Assembly (NCBI RefSeq): GCF_022378355.1
Contig: NZ_JAKMAJ010000004.1
Coordinates: forward strand, 124,001-188,000
From: Brenneria bubanii
GTDB taxonomy: Bacteria > Pseudomonadota > Gammaproteobacteria > Enterobacterales > Enterobacteriaceae
Length of the DNA: 64,000 bases
Reading direction: 5' to 3'
Shown: piece after piece, positions 20,759-30,199 of the stretch
How the letters are laid out: every line of letters starts with the position of its first letter
Numbering within the stretch: the first letter of the stretch is position 1
Notes under the pieces: generated by a model
Database searches by the model: none
The model's input: only the letters and a program-made list of their open reading frames with translations
Told to the model about the DNA's origin: nothing
Made by a program: the position numbers and the translations under genes

Positions 20759-21860
20759 TGAATTCCGCGATCCCGAACTGGCTAAGGCGCTGCTGCAACG
20801 CATTAATTTGCTGGTGGCCGATATGCCGCAACTGCGCGAGCGACCGCTGCAACTGATGGAAGTGTGCGGCGGTCATACGCACGCCATTTTCAAGTTCGGT
20901 CTGGACCGTTTATTGCCGCCGGAAATTGAGTTCGTTCATGGGCCGGGATGTCCGGTTTGCGTACTGCCCATGGGGCGCATTGATGCCTGCCTGGAAATCG
21001 CGGCGCATCCCGAGGTCATCTTCTGTACTTTCGGCGATGCCATGCGCGTGCCGGGCCGCAACGGTTCATTGCAGGATGCCCGCCGCCACGGCGCCGATGT
21101 CCGCATGGTCTATTCGCCGCTGGATGCGCTGGCGCTGGCGGCCAACAATCCCGACCGTCAGGTGGTGTTTTTCGGTTTGGGATTTGAAACCACCATGCCG
21201 AGCAGCGCGTTGACGCTGCAACAGGCGAAACGCCGCGATATCACCAACTTTACGCTGTTTTGCCAGCACATCACCATTATTCCCACCCTGAAAAGCCTGC
21301 TGCAACAGCCCGATCTGCGCATCGACGGTTTTCTGGCGCCGGGACATGTCAGCATGGTGATCGGCGCTTACCCGTATCAACCGCTGTGCGAGCGCTTCCA
21401 TAAGCCTTTTGTGGTGACGGGGTTTGAGCCGTTGGATATTTTGCAGGCGTTGCTGATGCTGGTGAGCCAGATTCATGATGATCGCTGTGAGGTGGAAAAT
21501 CAGTATCGGCGCATTGTGCCGGACAGCGGCAATCTGCTGGCGCAGCAGGCGATGGATGACGTTTTTGCCACCAAATCCAGCAGCGAATGGCGTGGTCTGG
21601 GCGAGATCGCCGACTCCGGCATGCAGTTGCGCGCCGCGTACGCCGACTTTGATGCGGAACGTCGTTTCCATCCCCGGCAGCAGCACAGCGCCGATGAGCC
21701 GGGATCGCGCTGCGGCGAAGTGTTGACCGGCCGCTGCAAACCGGCGGATTGTCCGCTATTTGCCCAACGCTGTTCGCCGCAAAATGCCATCGGCGCGCTG
21801 ATGGTGTCGTCGGAAGGCGCCTGCGCGGCTTATTACCAATATCGGCGGGAGTGTGCCTGA
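20745..21860 (+). CDS. hypD: Hydrogenase maturation protein HypD
   Basis: 371 aa iron-sulfur scaffold on which the Fe(CN)2CO unit is built. [31 protein letters not shown] and the C-terminal [23 protein letters not shown] cluster ligands are diagnostic. The ATG at 20745 ([14 protein letters not shown]) matches E. coli; upstream codons are inside hypC. The stop is directly followed by the hypE ATG. Confidence 0.97.
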   Translation: MRYVDEFRDPELAKALLQRINLLVADMPQLRERPLQLMEVCGGHTHAIFKFGLDRLLPPEIEFVHGPGCPVCVLPMGRIDACLEIAAHPEVIFCTFGDAMRVPGRNGSLQDARRHGADVRMVYSPLDALALAANNPDRQVVFFGLGFETTMPSSALTLQQAKRRDITNFTLFCQHITIIPTLKSLLQQPDLRIDGFLAPGHVSMVIGAYPYQPLCERFHKPFVVTGFEPLDILQALLMLVSQIHDDRCEVENQYRRIVPDSGNLLAQQAMDDVFATKSSSEWRGLGEIADSGMQLRAAYADFDAERRFHPRQQHSADEPGSRCGEVLTGRCKPADCPLFAQRCSPQNAIGALMVSSEGACAAYYQYRRECA

Positions 21861-22919
21861 ATGCGTCATTCAACACAGTCAATGGATCTTTCTTTAAAAG
21901 AATTAGCCTTAAGCGAAATTACCCTGGCGCACGGCAGCGGCGGCCGGGCGATGCAGCAACTGATCGAAAGACTTTTTTTACGGGCATTTGATAATCCGTT
22001 GCTGGGACTGCGGGAAGATCAGGCCCGATTACCCCTCGCCGAGTTGATGCAACAGGGCGATCGTCTGGCGTTCACCACCGACAGTTACGTTATCGATCCG
22101 ATTTTTTTCCCCGGCGGGGATATCGGTAAATTAGCGGTATGCGGCACCGCCAATGATATTGCGGTCAGCGGCGCCACGCCGAAATACCTCTCTTGCGGAT
22201 TCATTATCGAAGAGGGTTTTTCGGGCGCCGATCTATTACGCATTGTGGCGTCGATGGCGCAAACCGCTCGCGATGCCGGGATAGCCATCGTCACAGGCGA
22301 CACGAAAGTGGTGCCGCGCGGCGCGGCCGATAAGATCTTTATCAATACCGCCGGCATCGGCGCCATCCCGACGGCTATTCGCTGGGGAACGGCGGCGATC
22401 CGTCCGGGCGATAAAATTATCGTCAGCGGTACGCTGGGCGACCACGGCGCGACCATTCTTAATCTGCGCGAGCAGTTGGGACTTGAGGCTGAGCTTGTCA
22501 GCGATTGCGCGGTGTTGGCGCCGCTAGTCGCGCCGTTGCGCGATATTGACGGCGTGCATGCGTTGCGTGACGCCACGCGCGGCGGCGTCACGGCGATCCT
22601 GCATGAGTATGCGCAGGCCAGCGGCTGCGGTATGGACATTAACGAAAGCGCTTTGCCGGTGAAGCCGGCGGTGCGCGGCATATGTGAAATTCTCGGGCTG
22701 GAAGCGCTCAATTTCGCCAACGAGGGTAAACTGGTGCTGGTGGTGTCAACCGAGGCGGAAAGCGCGGTGTTGGCGGCGCTGCGGGCCCATCCGCTAGGCC
22801 GGGATGCGGCGACCATCGGCACGGTGACGGACACGCGGCGGATTTGCCTGCGCAGCGTGTTTGGCGCCTCGCGGCTGCTGGATTTACCGCATAATGAGCC
22901 GATGCCGAGGATCTGCTAG
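21861..22919 (+). CDS. hypE: Hydrogenase maturation protein HypE (thiocyanate-forming)
   Basis: 352 aa PurM/AIR-synthase-like protein that dehydrates the carbamoyl group transferred from HypF into a cysteine thiocyanate, the cyanide donor. It ends with the essential PRIC. ITLAHGSGGRAMQQLIERLF, FTTDSYVIDPIFFPGGDIGKLAVCGTANDIAVSGA and LRDATRGGV are conserved. The N-terminus is about 17 residues longer than in E. coli; an internal ATG at 21882 is an alternative start. Confidence 0.96.
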   Translation: MRHSTQSMDLSLKELALSEITLAHGSGGRAMQQLIERLFLRAFDNPLLGLREDQARLPLAELMQQGDRLAFTTDSYVIDPIFFPGGDIGKLAVCGTANDIAVSGATPKYLSCGFIIEEGFSGADLLRIVASMAQTARDAGIAIVTGDTKVVPRGAADKIFINTAGIGAIPTAIRWGTAAIRPGDKIIVSGTLGDHGATILNLREQLGLEAELVSDCAVLAPLVAPLRDIDGVHALRDATRGGVTAILHEYAQASGCGMDINESALPVKPAVRGICEILGLEALNFANEGKLVLVVSTEAESAVLAALRAHPLGRDAATIGTVTDTRRICLRSVFGASRLLDLPHNEPMPRIC

Positions 22920-22958
22920 GCGTAGCAGGACGCTATTTTCGACTATCGTGGAGATATT

Positions 22959-25268
22959 TTGGGTAAGAACGGCATTCAAATCCGCATAAAAGGCAAAGTG
23001 CAGGGGGTGGGGTTTCGACCCTATGTCTGGCAGCTGGCGCATAAGCTGGAAATGTGCGGCAACGTCAGTAATGACGGCGCCGGGGTGCTGATTCATCTGT
23101 GGCCGTCGGACAATCTCGAACGCTTTATTGCTCAACTGCCCGCGATGTGCCCGCCGCTGGCGCATATCGACAGCATTACCCATGAGCCGTATCGATGGGC
23201 GTCCGCGCCAGCTTCCTTTGTTATCGAAATCAGCGGCGAGGGACAGATGGATACGCAGGTAGTGCCGGATGCCGCCACCTGCGAGGCGTGTCTGCATGAG
23301 CTGAACGATCCGGACAATCGTCGCTATCGTTATCCGTTTATCAACTGCACCCACTGTGGTCCGCGCTTCACCATTATTCGCCAGATGCCCTATGACCGTC
23401 CCTTTACCTCGATGGCGGCGTTCCCGTTGTGCCCGCAGTGCCGGACCGAGTATCAATATCCCGCCGACCGGCGTTTTCACGCTCAGCCCAATGCCTGTGC
23501 GCAGTGCGGTCCGCAGGTCTGGCTGGCGGATAAATCGTCGGCGCGACAGGCGGAAGGCGATGAGGCGGTTCAACTGGCCGCACATGCGTTAGCGGCCGGC
23601 CATATCGTGGCGATCAAAGGCGTCGGCGGCTTCCATCTGGCCTGCGACGCCACCAATACTCAGGCCGTACAGCGTCTGCGCCGGCGCAAGCGTCGTTCCG
23701 CGCAACCCCTGGCCGTCATGCTGCCGGATGCCGGATGGCTTGAGCGATGCGCGAACATCGAGGATATGGCCGCCGCGCAGCGCTTGTTGGGCAGCGCGGC
23801 GGCGCCGATTGTGCTGTTGCCGCAGCGACAGGACGGCCCGCTATCAGAAATGATCGCGCCCGGCTTGTGTGACGTCGGACTGATGCTGCCCGCCAACCCG
23901 CTGCATCATCTGCTGCTGGCCGGCGTCGGGCGTCCGCTGGTTATGACCTCGGGCAACGTCAGCGGCAAACCGCCGGCCCTGACCAATGCCCAGGCGATGG
24001 AGCAACTTGGCGGCATTGCCGATTTATGGTTGATGCACAACCGCGACATCGTGCAGCGCGCCGATGACTCGCTGGTCACTCTGCATAACAGCAGGGCGCG
24101 GATGCTGCGCCGGGCGCGTGGTTACGTACCGGATGCATTGCCCCTGCCGCCGGGATTCGCCAAACGACCGGCGTTGCTGGCCATGGGCGCGGATCTAAAG
24201 AATACCTTTTGCCTGCTGCGCGATGAGCATGCCGTCGTCAGCCAGCATCTTGGCGATCTGGCCGACAGCGATAGCGAACGACAGTACCGTCATGCCATCG
24301 CCCTGTTCGAGGATATTTACCGCTTTACGCCCAGGGCGGTGGCGGTCGATGCGCATCCTGGCTATATCAGCCGTCGCCTGGGGAAACGTCTGGCCGAACA
24401 GCGGCGCATTCCCTGCGTCGAGGTGCTGCACCATCATGCGCATGTCGCTGCTTGTCTGGCGGAACATCAATGGCCGCGCGACGCCGGCGCGGTTATCGGG
24501 CTGGCGCTGGACGGCATTGGGTTCGGCGCGGACGGCCAGTGGTGGGGCGGCGAATGTTTGCTGGCGGATTATGCCCAATGCCGGCATCTTGGGGGACTTC
24601 CCGCCGTCGCCTTGCCCGGCGGCGATCTGGCGGCGCGCCAGCCGTGGCGCAACCTGTTGGCGCAGTGGCTGCGTTTTGTCCCCGACTGGGCGTTATTATC
24701 GCCGGCAGCGGCGATCCCGACGGATTCATTCAGATTACTCAGCAGAGCGATTGAGCGCGGGATCAATGCGCCGCCGGCATCTTCCGCCGGCCGTTTATTC
24801 GATGCGGTCGCCGCGGCGACGGGCTTCCCCGCGGCGGCGCAAAGCTGGGAAGGCGAGGCGGCCTGCTGGCTGGAGTCGCTGGCACGGCGCAGCCGGCTGT
24901 CGGCGCATCAACCCGCCAGTCAGCCGCCGGTAACGCTGCCGGTTCTGGCCGAGGGTACGCTGGATCTGGCCACTTTCTGGCGGCAGTGGCTGGCCTATCG
25001 CGCCGCGCCGGCCGATAAAGCCTATGCCTTTCATTACGCACTGGCGCAGGGCTTCGCCGATCTGGCGCGCGGCGCGGCGCGGCAACATGGCGTGAATACC
25101 ATTGCCTTGTCCGGCGGGGTGATGCATAACCGTCTGCTTGTCGAACTGCTGCGCCGGGAACTACAGGAGTTCCGGTTGTTGCAGCCGGAACGGCTGCCCG
25201 CCGGCGACGGCGGACTGGCATTGGGTCAGGCTTTGATCGCGGCGGAGCGTTTAGCCTTCATGGCATGA
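22959..25268 (+). CDS. hypF: Carbamoyltransferase HypF
   Basis: 769 aa, last gene of the hyb-hyp cluster. It has an N-terminal acylphosphatase domain ([19 protein letters not shown]), two zinc fingers (CEACL...CTHCG, CPQC...CAQCG), a YrdC-like carbamoyl-adenylate domain ([16 protein letters not shown]) and a C-terminal Kae1-like domain ([13 protein letters not shown]). It makes carbamoyl-AMP from carbamoyl phosphate and passes the group to HypE. The start is TTG at 22959 with GTGGAG upstream. Confidence 0.95.
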   Translation: MGKNGIQIRIKGKVQGVGFRPYVWQLAHKLEMCGNVSNDGAGVLIHLWPSDNLERFIAQLPAMCPPLAHIDSITHEPYRWASAPASFVIEISGEGQMDTQVVPDAATCEACLHELNDPDNRRYRYPFINCTHCGPRFTIIRQMPYDRPFTSMAAFPLCPQCRTEYQYPADRRFHAQPNACAQCGPQVWLADKSSARQAEGDEAVQLAAHALAAGHIVAIKGVGGFHLACDATNTQAVQRLRRRKRRSAQPLAVMLPDAGWLERCANIEDMAAAQRLLGSAAAPIVLLPQRQDGPLSEMIAPGLCDVGLMLPANPLHHLLLAGVGRPLVMTSGNVSGKPPALTNAQAMEQLGGIADLWLMHNRDIVQRADDSLVTLHNSRARMLRRARGYVPDALPLPPGFAKRPALLAMGADLKNTFCLLRDEHAVVSQHLGDLADSDSERQYRHAIALFEDIYRFTPRAVAVDAHPGYISRRLGKRLAEQRRIPCVEVLHHHAHVAACLAEHQWPRDAGAVIGLALDGIGFGADGQWWGGECLLADYAQCRHLGGLPAVALPGGDLAARQPWRNLLAQWLRFVPDWALLSPAAAIPTDSFRLLSRAIERGINAPPASSAGRLFDAVAAATGFPAAAQSWEGEAACWLESLARRSRLSAHQPASQPPVTLPVLAEGTLDLATFWRQWLAYRAAPADKAYAFHYALAQGFADLARGAARQHGVNTIALSGGVMHNRLLVELLRRELQEFRLLQPERLPAGDGGLALGQALIAAERLAFMA

Positions 25269-25644
25269 AGAATAATTAACGATCCGTCGGCTGACGACCG
25301 GGCATGTTATTTTTTAATTTATTGTTTAGCGTTGGTATTTTTTTCGCGCCGTTATTTTTTCCGGCGGCCTCTTTTTTTTGAAAATGAACAAATTTTAATA
25401 ATGCGCCTTTCAATATCATCTTGATAACATATTACTATTTTTAAAGTCATAATATTTTGAAAAATAAATAGAATATTGAAACCACCCTTAATCTTTTTTT
25501 CTTTTATGGTTAAGAATTTGGTTAATCATGCGCGTTTTTGTCGTAATAACCGAATCGGCGCCCCACGCAGGTCGCTATCCGTATTGATAAACAAAAATTA
25601 TTATCATCTAATTCGGCGTAATGCTTTTGACGGGATGGATATGA
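25269..25644 (+). promoter_or_regulatory. hutW promoter region with a Fur-like box
   Basis: 376 bases, strongly AT-rich in the middle and full of T-tracts. GATAAACAAAAATTATTATC at 25586-25605 resembles a Fur box (GATAATGATAATCATTATC), with a good right half and a weaker left half, 40 bases before hutW. Iron control would suit heme-utilisation genes. The T-tracts near 25330 and 25372 may end hypF transcription, but no clean stem is seen. Confidence 0.5.
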
Positions 25645-26958
25645 ATGAACATCGATTTGACGCCCTATTATGCGCAGCCAGGCGAACAGCCATTCGGCGC
25701 CCGGCGTATGGCAATGCCCTGGCGCAATCATGTACCGCTGTCGCCTGATCAGGTTCCTGCCGGCTGGCAGGCGTTGACGCAGCAAAGGTTGCCCGCCCGC
25801 AAGCGTCTGCTGTATTTGCATATCCCTTTCTGCGCGACGCACTGTACCTTCTGCGGCTTTTATCAGAATAAATTGCGTGGCGACAGTACGGAAATCTATA
25901 CCCGTTACCTGCTGAAAGAACTGGCCCTGGAAGCGGACAGTCCGCTGCATCAGTCGGCGCCGATCCACGCCGTCTATTTTGGCGGCGGCACGCCAACGGC
26001 GATGGCGGCCACCGAGCTTGCCCTGATCATCAGGACTATTCGCGATTCGCTGCCGTTAGCGCCAGACTGTGAAATTACGGTTGAAGGCCGCTCGCTGGAT
26101 TTCGACGACGAGCGCATCGATGCCTGGCTGGATGCGGGCGCCAACCGTTTTTCCATTGGCGTTCAGACTTTTGACAGCCGCATCCGCCAGCGGATGGCGC
26201 GGACCTCTGATAAGCAGCGACTGATTCGCTTTCTTGAACGCTTATGCCAGCGTGATCGGGCCGCAGTAATTTGCGATCTGATGTTCGGACTGCCGGGGCA
26301 AACGCCGGAAAGCTGGCGGGAAGACCTGAATATCGTCAGTCAGTTGCCGCTGGATGGGGTCGATCTTTACGCCTTGAATTTATTGCCGACCACGCCGCTG
26401 GCAAAAGCCGCAGAGAATCAGCGAGTGGTGCTGCCTGATGTAACCGCGCGCCGCAACTTTTACCGCAGCGGCGCGTCCTTTCTGGCTGATGCCGGCTGGC
26501 GTCAATTGAGCAATAGCCACTGGGCCAGAACCACCCGCGAGCGTAACCTGTATAACCTGCTGATTAAACAGGGCGCCGACTGTCTGGCAATCGGCAGCGG
26601 CGCGGGCGGCAATCTCAACGGCCAATCCTATATGATGGAGCGTAGCCTGGAACGCTATTATCAGGTTTTGGATCAGGGGCAAAAGCCTATCATGATGATG
26701 ACGCCGGCCAGCCCGGTCGGCCCCTGGCAGCACCGGCTGCAGGCGGGCATTGAAGTGGGGCGGCTGTCATTGCCGCTGCTGACTCGCCATGCCGGCGCGC
26801 TCCAGCCATTGCTGAGCCAGTGGCATCAGGCGGGCCTCACCTGTGATGATTCAACCTGTCTGCGCTTAACCGACGACGGCCGTTTTTGGGCCAATAACCT
26901 GATGCAGGCGTTACAGCAAATTATTCCTCAGCTTAATGCCGACGATCATGCTTACTAA
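25645..26958 (+). CDS. hutW: Anaerobic heme-degrading radical SAM enzyme HutW/ChuW
   Basis: 437 aa HemN-like radical SAM protein. The cluster motif is PFCATHCTFC (Cys63, Cys67, Cys70), followed by YFGGGTPTA and GVQTFDSRIRQRM. In E. coli O157 and Vibrio, ChuW/HutW open the heme ring without oxygen, by methyl transfer, to give anaerobilin and free iron. Adjacent hutX and chuY homologues make this assignment stronger than coproporphyrinogen dehydrogenase, which it resembles. An ATG a few codons earlier is out of frame; 25645 is the family start. Confidence 0.93.
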   Translation: MNIDLTPYYAQPGEQPFGARRMAMPWRNHVPLSPDQVPAGWQALTQQRLPARKRLLYLHIPFCATHCTFCGFYQNKLRGDSTEIYTRYLLKELALEADSPLHQSAPIHAVYFGGGTPTAMAATELALIIRTIRDSLPLAPDCEITVEGRSLDFDDERIDAWLDAGANRFSIGVQTFDSRIRQRMARTSDKQRLIRFLERLCQRDRAAVICDLMFGLPGQTPESWREDLNIVSQLPLDGVDLYALNLLPTTPLAKAAENQRVVLPDVTARRNFYRSGASFLADAGWRQLSNSHWARTTRERNLYNLLIKQGADCLAIGSGAGGNLNGQSYMMERSLERYYQVLDQGQKPIMMMTPASPVGPWQHRLQAGIEVGRLSLPLLTRHAGALQPLLSQWHQAGLTCDDSTCLRLTDDGRFWANNLMQALQQIIPQLNADDHAY

Positions 26959-26971
26959 CTGGAGATTCACC

Positions 26972-27466
26972 ATGACATTGAATGAATTATTGGCGACCGA
27001 GCCCGATGGTACGCTGGAAGATATCGCCAGCCAGTATGACACGTCGTTGTTCAATGTGGTTAAGGCATTGCCCGCAGCACAACGAACGCTTGCCGGCGGT
27101 GAGCGATTTGATCAGGTATGGGACGCGATTACCCACTGGGGAGAAGTAACCTTAATCAGCCATACGCCAGATGCGATTCTGGAGTTTAAAAGCGAGTTGC
27201 CGAGCGGCGCGCATCGCTATGGTTATTTTAACCTGCGCGGCCAAAATGGGTTGAGCGGACATATTCGCGCGGTCAATTGCCGGCATATCGCCTTTATCGA
27301 ACGTAAGTTTATGGGAATGGACACCGCGTCGGTGGTGTTTTTTAATGCCGGCGGCGATGCCATGTTTAAAATCTTTCTTGGACGGGATAGCCATCGCCAA
27401 CTGTTGACGGCACAGATCGAGGCGTTCCATGGATTAGCGGATGAGTTAGGGGTGGAGCAGGTATGA
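26972..27466 (+). CDS. hutX: Cytosolic heme carrier HutX/ChuX
   Basis: 164 aa heme-binding protein of the HutX/ChuX family. MTLNELLATEPDGTLEDIASQYDTSLFNVVKALP and the LRGQNGLSGHIRAVNCRHIAFIERKFMGMDTASV core are typical. It shuttles heme in the cytoplasm and hands it to HutW. The in-frame ATG at 26936 overlaps hutW; the ATG at 26972, behind GGAG, matches the family. It overlaps chuY by 4 nt. Confidence 0.93.
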   Translation: MTLNELLATEPDGTLEDIASQYDTSLFNVVKALPAAQRTLAGGERFDQVWDAITHWGEVTLISHTPDAILEFKSELPSGAHRYGYFNLRGQNGLSGHIRAVNCRHIAFIERKFMGMDTASVVFFNAGGDAMFKIFLGRDSHRQLLTAQIEAFHGLADELGVEQV

Positions 27467-28092
27467 CGTGGCTATTGTTTGGCGCGGGGCAGGGCGTCGG
27501 CGGCTGTTTGTTGCAGCGCGCCATCGAGTGCGAGCAGCCGGTGGTGGCTATGCTGCGCGATGCGGAACAAACCGCGCAATGGCGCGCGCGCGGGGTTAAC
27601 GTGGTGCAGGGCGATGCCTGTGATGCCGATGCCGTTGCGCAAGCCTGCCGCTTGGCGGGTAAGGAGGCGATTATCGTATCCACCATGGGCGGCGGTACGG
27701 TGAACTATCTTGGGCATCGCGTGGTGATTGATGTCGCCGAGGAGGCCGGGATAAAACGTATGCTGCTGGTCACGTCAATGGGCTGCGGCGAGCAATGGCC
27801 GCTGCTGTCGCCACGCGCCAGGGCCGCCTTCGGCCTTGCGGTGCGAGAGAAGTCGCTGGCGGAAAGCTGGTTGCAAACCAGCATGCTGGATTACTGCATC
27901 GTCCGGCCGGGCGGATTGCTGGATGTTGTTGCGACCCATAACGCGCGGCTGACGCAGGGCAATGCCGAGTTAGGACTGGTTTCCCGTCAGGATGTGGCGC
28001 TAACCGTCGATCGCCTTCTACAGCAGCCGGTATTCGGCAATCAAATCTACAGTCTGATCGACCCCGATCTCGAACTGCCGCTGATGCCATAA
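27463..28092 (+). CDS. chuY: Anaerobilin reductase-like NAD(P)H-binding protein ChuY
   Basis: 209 aa NAD(P)-binding Rossmann protein (WLLFGAGQGVGGCLLQRAI; IIVSTMGGG; MLLVTSMGCG). In the E. coli chu locus ChuY reduces anaerobilin made by ChuW. Its position directly after hutW-hutX, with an ATGA overlap, supports the same job here. No heme receptor or ABC importer gene accompanies the three genes. Confidence 0.85.
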   Translation: MTWLLFGAGQGVGGCLLQRAIECEQPVVAMLRDAEQTAQWRARGVNVVQGDACDADAVAQACRLAGKEAIIVSTMGGGTVNYLGHRVVIDVAEEAGIKRMLLVTSMGCGEQWPLLSPRARAAFGLAVREKSLAESWLQTSMLDYCIVRPGGLLDVVATHNARLTQGNAELGLVSRQDVALTVDRLLQQPVFGNQIYSLIDPDLELPLMP

Positions 28093-28557
28093 CCCCGCCG
28101 CTTCGACATCCTGCAAGTGGCTCCTGTATTGGCCGTATGACCCGTTTCCTGGCGGAACTTCGCCGCCAAACGGTCTGGGTTTTGTTTCGCATTTGATAAG
28201 GCGAGCGACCTAACCCGGTGCATTGGGCAACCTGCGGGCAATCAAGCGTAACGCGTTACTACCTGTTGTTCTGATATTCGCTCGGTAATGATTGAATTCT
28301 TTTTATTGGTGATGACGGTGAGCGATAAAATAAATGGTTACGCAGGGTGATTTTTAAAATAGGTTGATTGGCCATTCGTACCAGAATAGCGGGCAATCCA
28401 ATCGAGAATATTGATACCTATTTAATTCTAAAAGATAATAAGTAATATCATTGATATATAAATTCATTTGACTTAATAATACCCAAGGGTTTTACCTCTC
28501 GGGGATTGGCCCCGGTCTTTTGGTTAGTTGCGCACCGGCGTGGGGTAGAGTTGAAGC
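28093..28557. other. 465-base intergenic region with a terminator-like hairpin
   Basis: No convincing gene. Near its right end CGGGG (28500-28504) pairs with CCCCG (28510-28514), followed by GTCTTTT. It could be a weak terminator or an attenuator in the leader of the next gene. The central part is AT-rich and may carry that gene's promoter. Confidence 0.35.
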
Positions 28558-29283
28558 ATGAGTACAAAAGCATTATTGGTTATTCAGATGGGCGAGCCGC
28601 CGGAAGATGTCGCGTCACGGGTCGGGCCTCAGGGCAAATGGTTTGCCGATACGCTGCCGGAGGGCGCTAATGCGCTGCGGGTGATTCGCCCCGATCTCGG
28701 CGAAGTATTACCGCCGTTTGATCAGATATCGGCGGTAATTATTTCTGGTTCGTGGTCAATGGTGACGGATCGCCTGGACTGGAGTGAGTATACGGCCGGG
28801 TGGCTGCGCGAAGCGTTTCACGCCGATGTGCCGATGCTGGGCGTCTGTTACGGGCACCAACTGATGTCGCATGCCCTGGGCGGTACGGTGGGGGATAATC
28901 CCAATGGCGCGGAAATGGGGCTTCAGACGGTAAAATTGAATCCCGAGGCGAAAAGCATTGATTGGCTGCAGCAGCATCCGCAACAGTTTCAGACCTATCT
29001 CTGCCACCGTCAGTCGGTGCTGGTTCCGCCTGCGGGCGCTCAGGTATTGGCCGGTTCGGCGGTCGATCGCTGTCAGATTATTCGCTATGGCGATAACGCG
29101 TTAAGCGTACAGTTTCATCCGGAATTTAATGCGGACATTATGCGCACTTGTTTACAGCGTAATGAAGCCAGACTGCGTCAACTGGGGTTCGATTATGAAC
29201 AGATGATGCGGCAATTGGCCGATGAACCGCGCTGGGCCAGAAAAATTCTGCTGGATTTTATTCAACAATACGCTTCCCGATAG
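28558..29283 (+). CDS. Class I glutamine amidotransferase-like protein
   Basis: 241 aa, single GATase_1 domain similar to GuaA-type amidotransferases and to E. coli YfeJ. The nucleophile is Cys97 in GVCYGHQLMSHALGG, and the His/Glu pair is in SVQFHPEFN. No synthetase domain is attached and no partner gene adjoins, so the amide acceptor is unknown; related stand-alone proteins include gamma-glutamyl hydrolase-type enzymes. Confidence 0.85.
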   Translation: MSTKALLVIQMGEPPEDVASRVGPQGKWFADTLPEGANALRVIRPDLGEVLPPFDQISAVIISGSWSMVTDRLDWSEYTAGWLREAFHADVPMLGVCYGHQLMSHALGGTVGDNPNGAEMGLQTVKLNPEAKSIDWLQQHPQQFQTYLCHRQSVLVPPAGAQVLAGSAVDRCQIIRYGDNALSVQFHPEFNADIMRTCLQRNEARLRQLGFDYEQMMRQLADEPRWARKILLDFIQQYASR

Positions 29284-29353
29284 TGCTTACAATCCACTCG
29301 CGTTCAACAAGGCGGCGGCTTTAGGTCCGCCGTTGATTGATCGCGCATCCGGT

Positions 29354-29749
29354 CTACTGATACGGCATCGCGTTTAGCTGGACGATTCGTTCCCTATCCA
29401 TTTTGCTCACGCAACCGTCGGTCAACTGGTCGTTGGCCTTTGTGCCTTCTTCCGCCAGAAATGCTTCCAAATCGCACTGTCCGTCTCGGTATTTCAGCCA
29501 GCCACGCTGTGAATCCAGCAGCGTTTGCAGGTAACGTCGTCCCAGATCCGCATCGGCGCTATAGGCGGTTTCAATGCGTTTTTTGGCGTCGCGGTAAGCC
29601 GTATTGAGTGCGGATTCGGCCGATGTTTTCATTAAATTCGAGCCGTTTCCTGCTGCATTATCAGATGCGCTCGGTGAACGGGCATACGTCGCGGCGGCGG
29701 CGCTGGTTTGCAGGGCTATCGTTATCAATACCACCAGTAATTTTCTCAT
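29354..29749 (-). CDS. LprI/DUF1311-family secreted protein
   Basis: 131 aa with a signal peptide (MRKLLVVLITIALQTSAAAA). The mature part has the DUF1311 (LprI) pattern: LNTAYRDAKKRIETAY, LLDSQRGWLKYRDGQCDLEA, and a downstream Cys in LTDGCVSKMDRERIVQL, giving two conserved cysteines. Some members inhibit lysozyme, but most are uncharacterised. It is convergent with the amidotransferase gene. Confidence 0.8.
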   Translation of the reverse strand: MRKLLVVLITIALQTSAAAATYARSPSASDNAAGNGSNLMKTSAESALNTAYRDAKKRIETAYSADADLGRRYLQTLLDSQRGWLKYRDGQCDLEAFLAEEGTKANDQLTDGCVSKMDRERIVQLNAMPYQ

Positions 29750-30199
29750 TCACCATTCCCGATTGATGGTTTTTTCTTAAGCGAACGTCCAGGCGCATAG
29801 TGTCGTAACGTTCGCCGTTATTCAATACGCACACTCCGCATCTATTTATTCGAAGTCCATTTCTAAGCTGCTTAATAGCTCAATCCTTTTATTTAACTGA
29901 TAAAGATAAAGGGAAAACAGCCGTGGCGTTATATAAAAAATAGTACAGCGACAGTATGTTAAGACAATAACAGAGATAACTGGCATTCTCGCCTCATGGT
30001 TTTGTTGGTTGTTTAGTGAACGATATTTATTTGTTTTGTGACTTGAATGTTATTAATTGGATAAATATTTGAGGTTTTTGTTTTTACTCTCATAATACTT
30101 ATTGTTAGTAAGGTTTTAGTTGTCGAATTTTTCCTCTTATAAAAAAAATAAAAGTCTTATCAGACCGTACCCTGAGCAATGTGGCGCGAGGAGTTTTCC
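29750..30199 (+). promoter_or_regulatory. fdoG upstream region
   Basis: 450 AT-rich bases between the divergent lprI-like gene and fdoG. TTGAATGTTATTAA (30043-30056) matches eight of ten fixed positions of the FNR consensus and could be a weak FNR site. No gene is seen. Confidence 0.35.
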
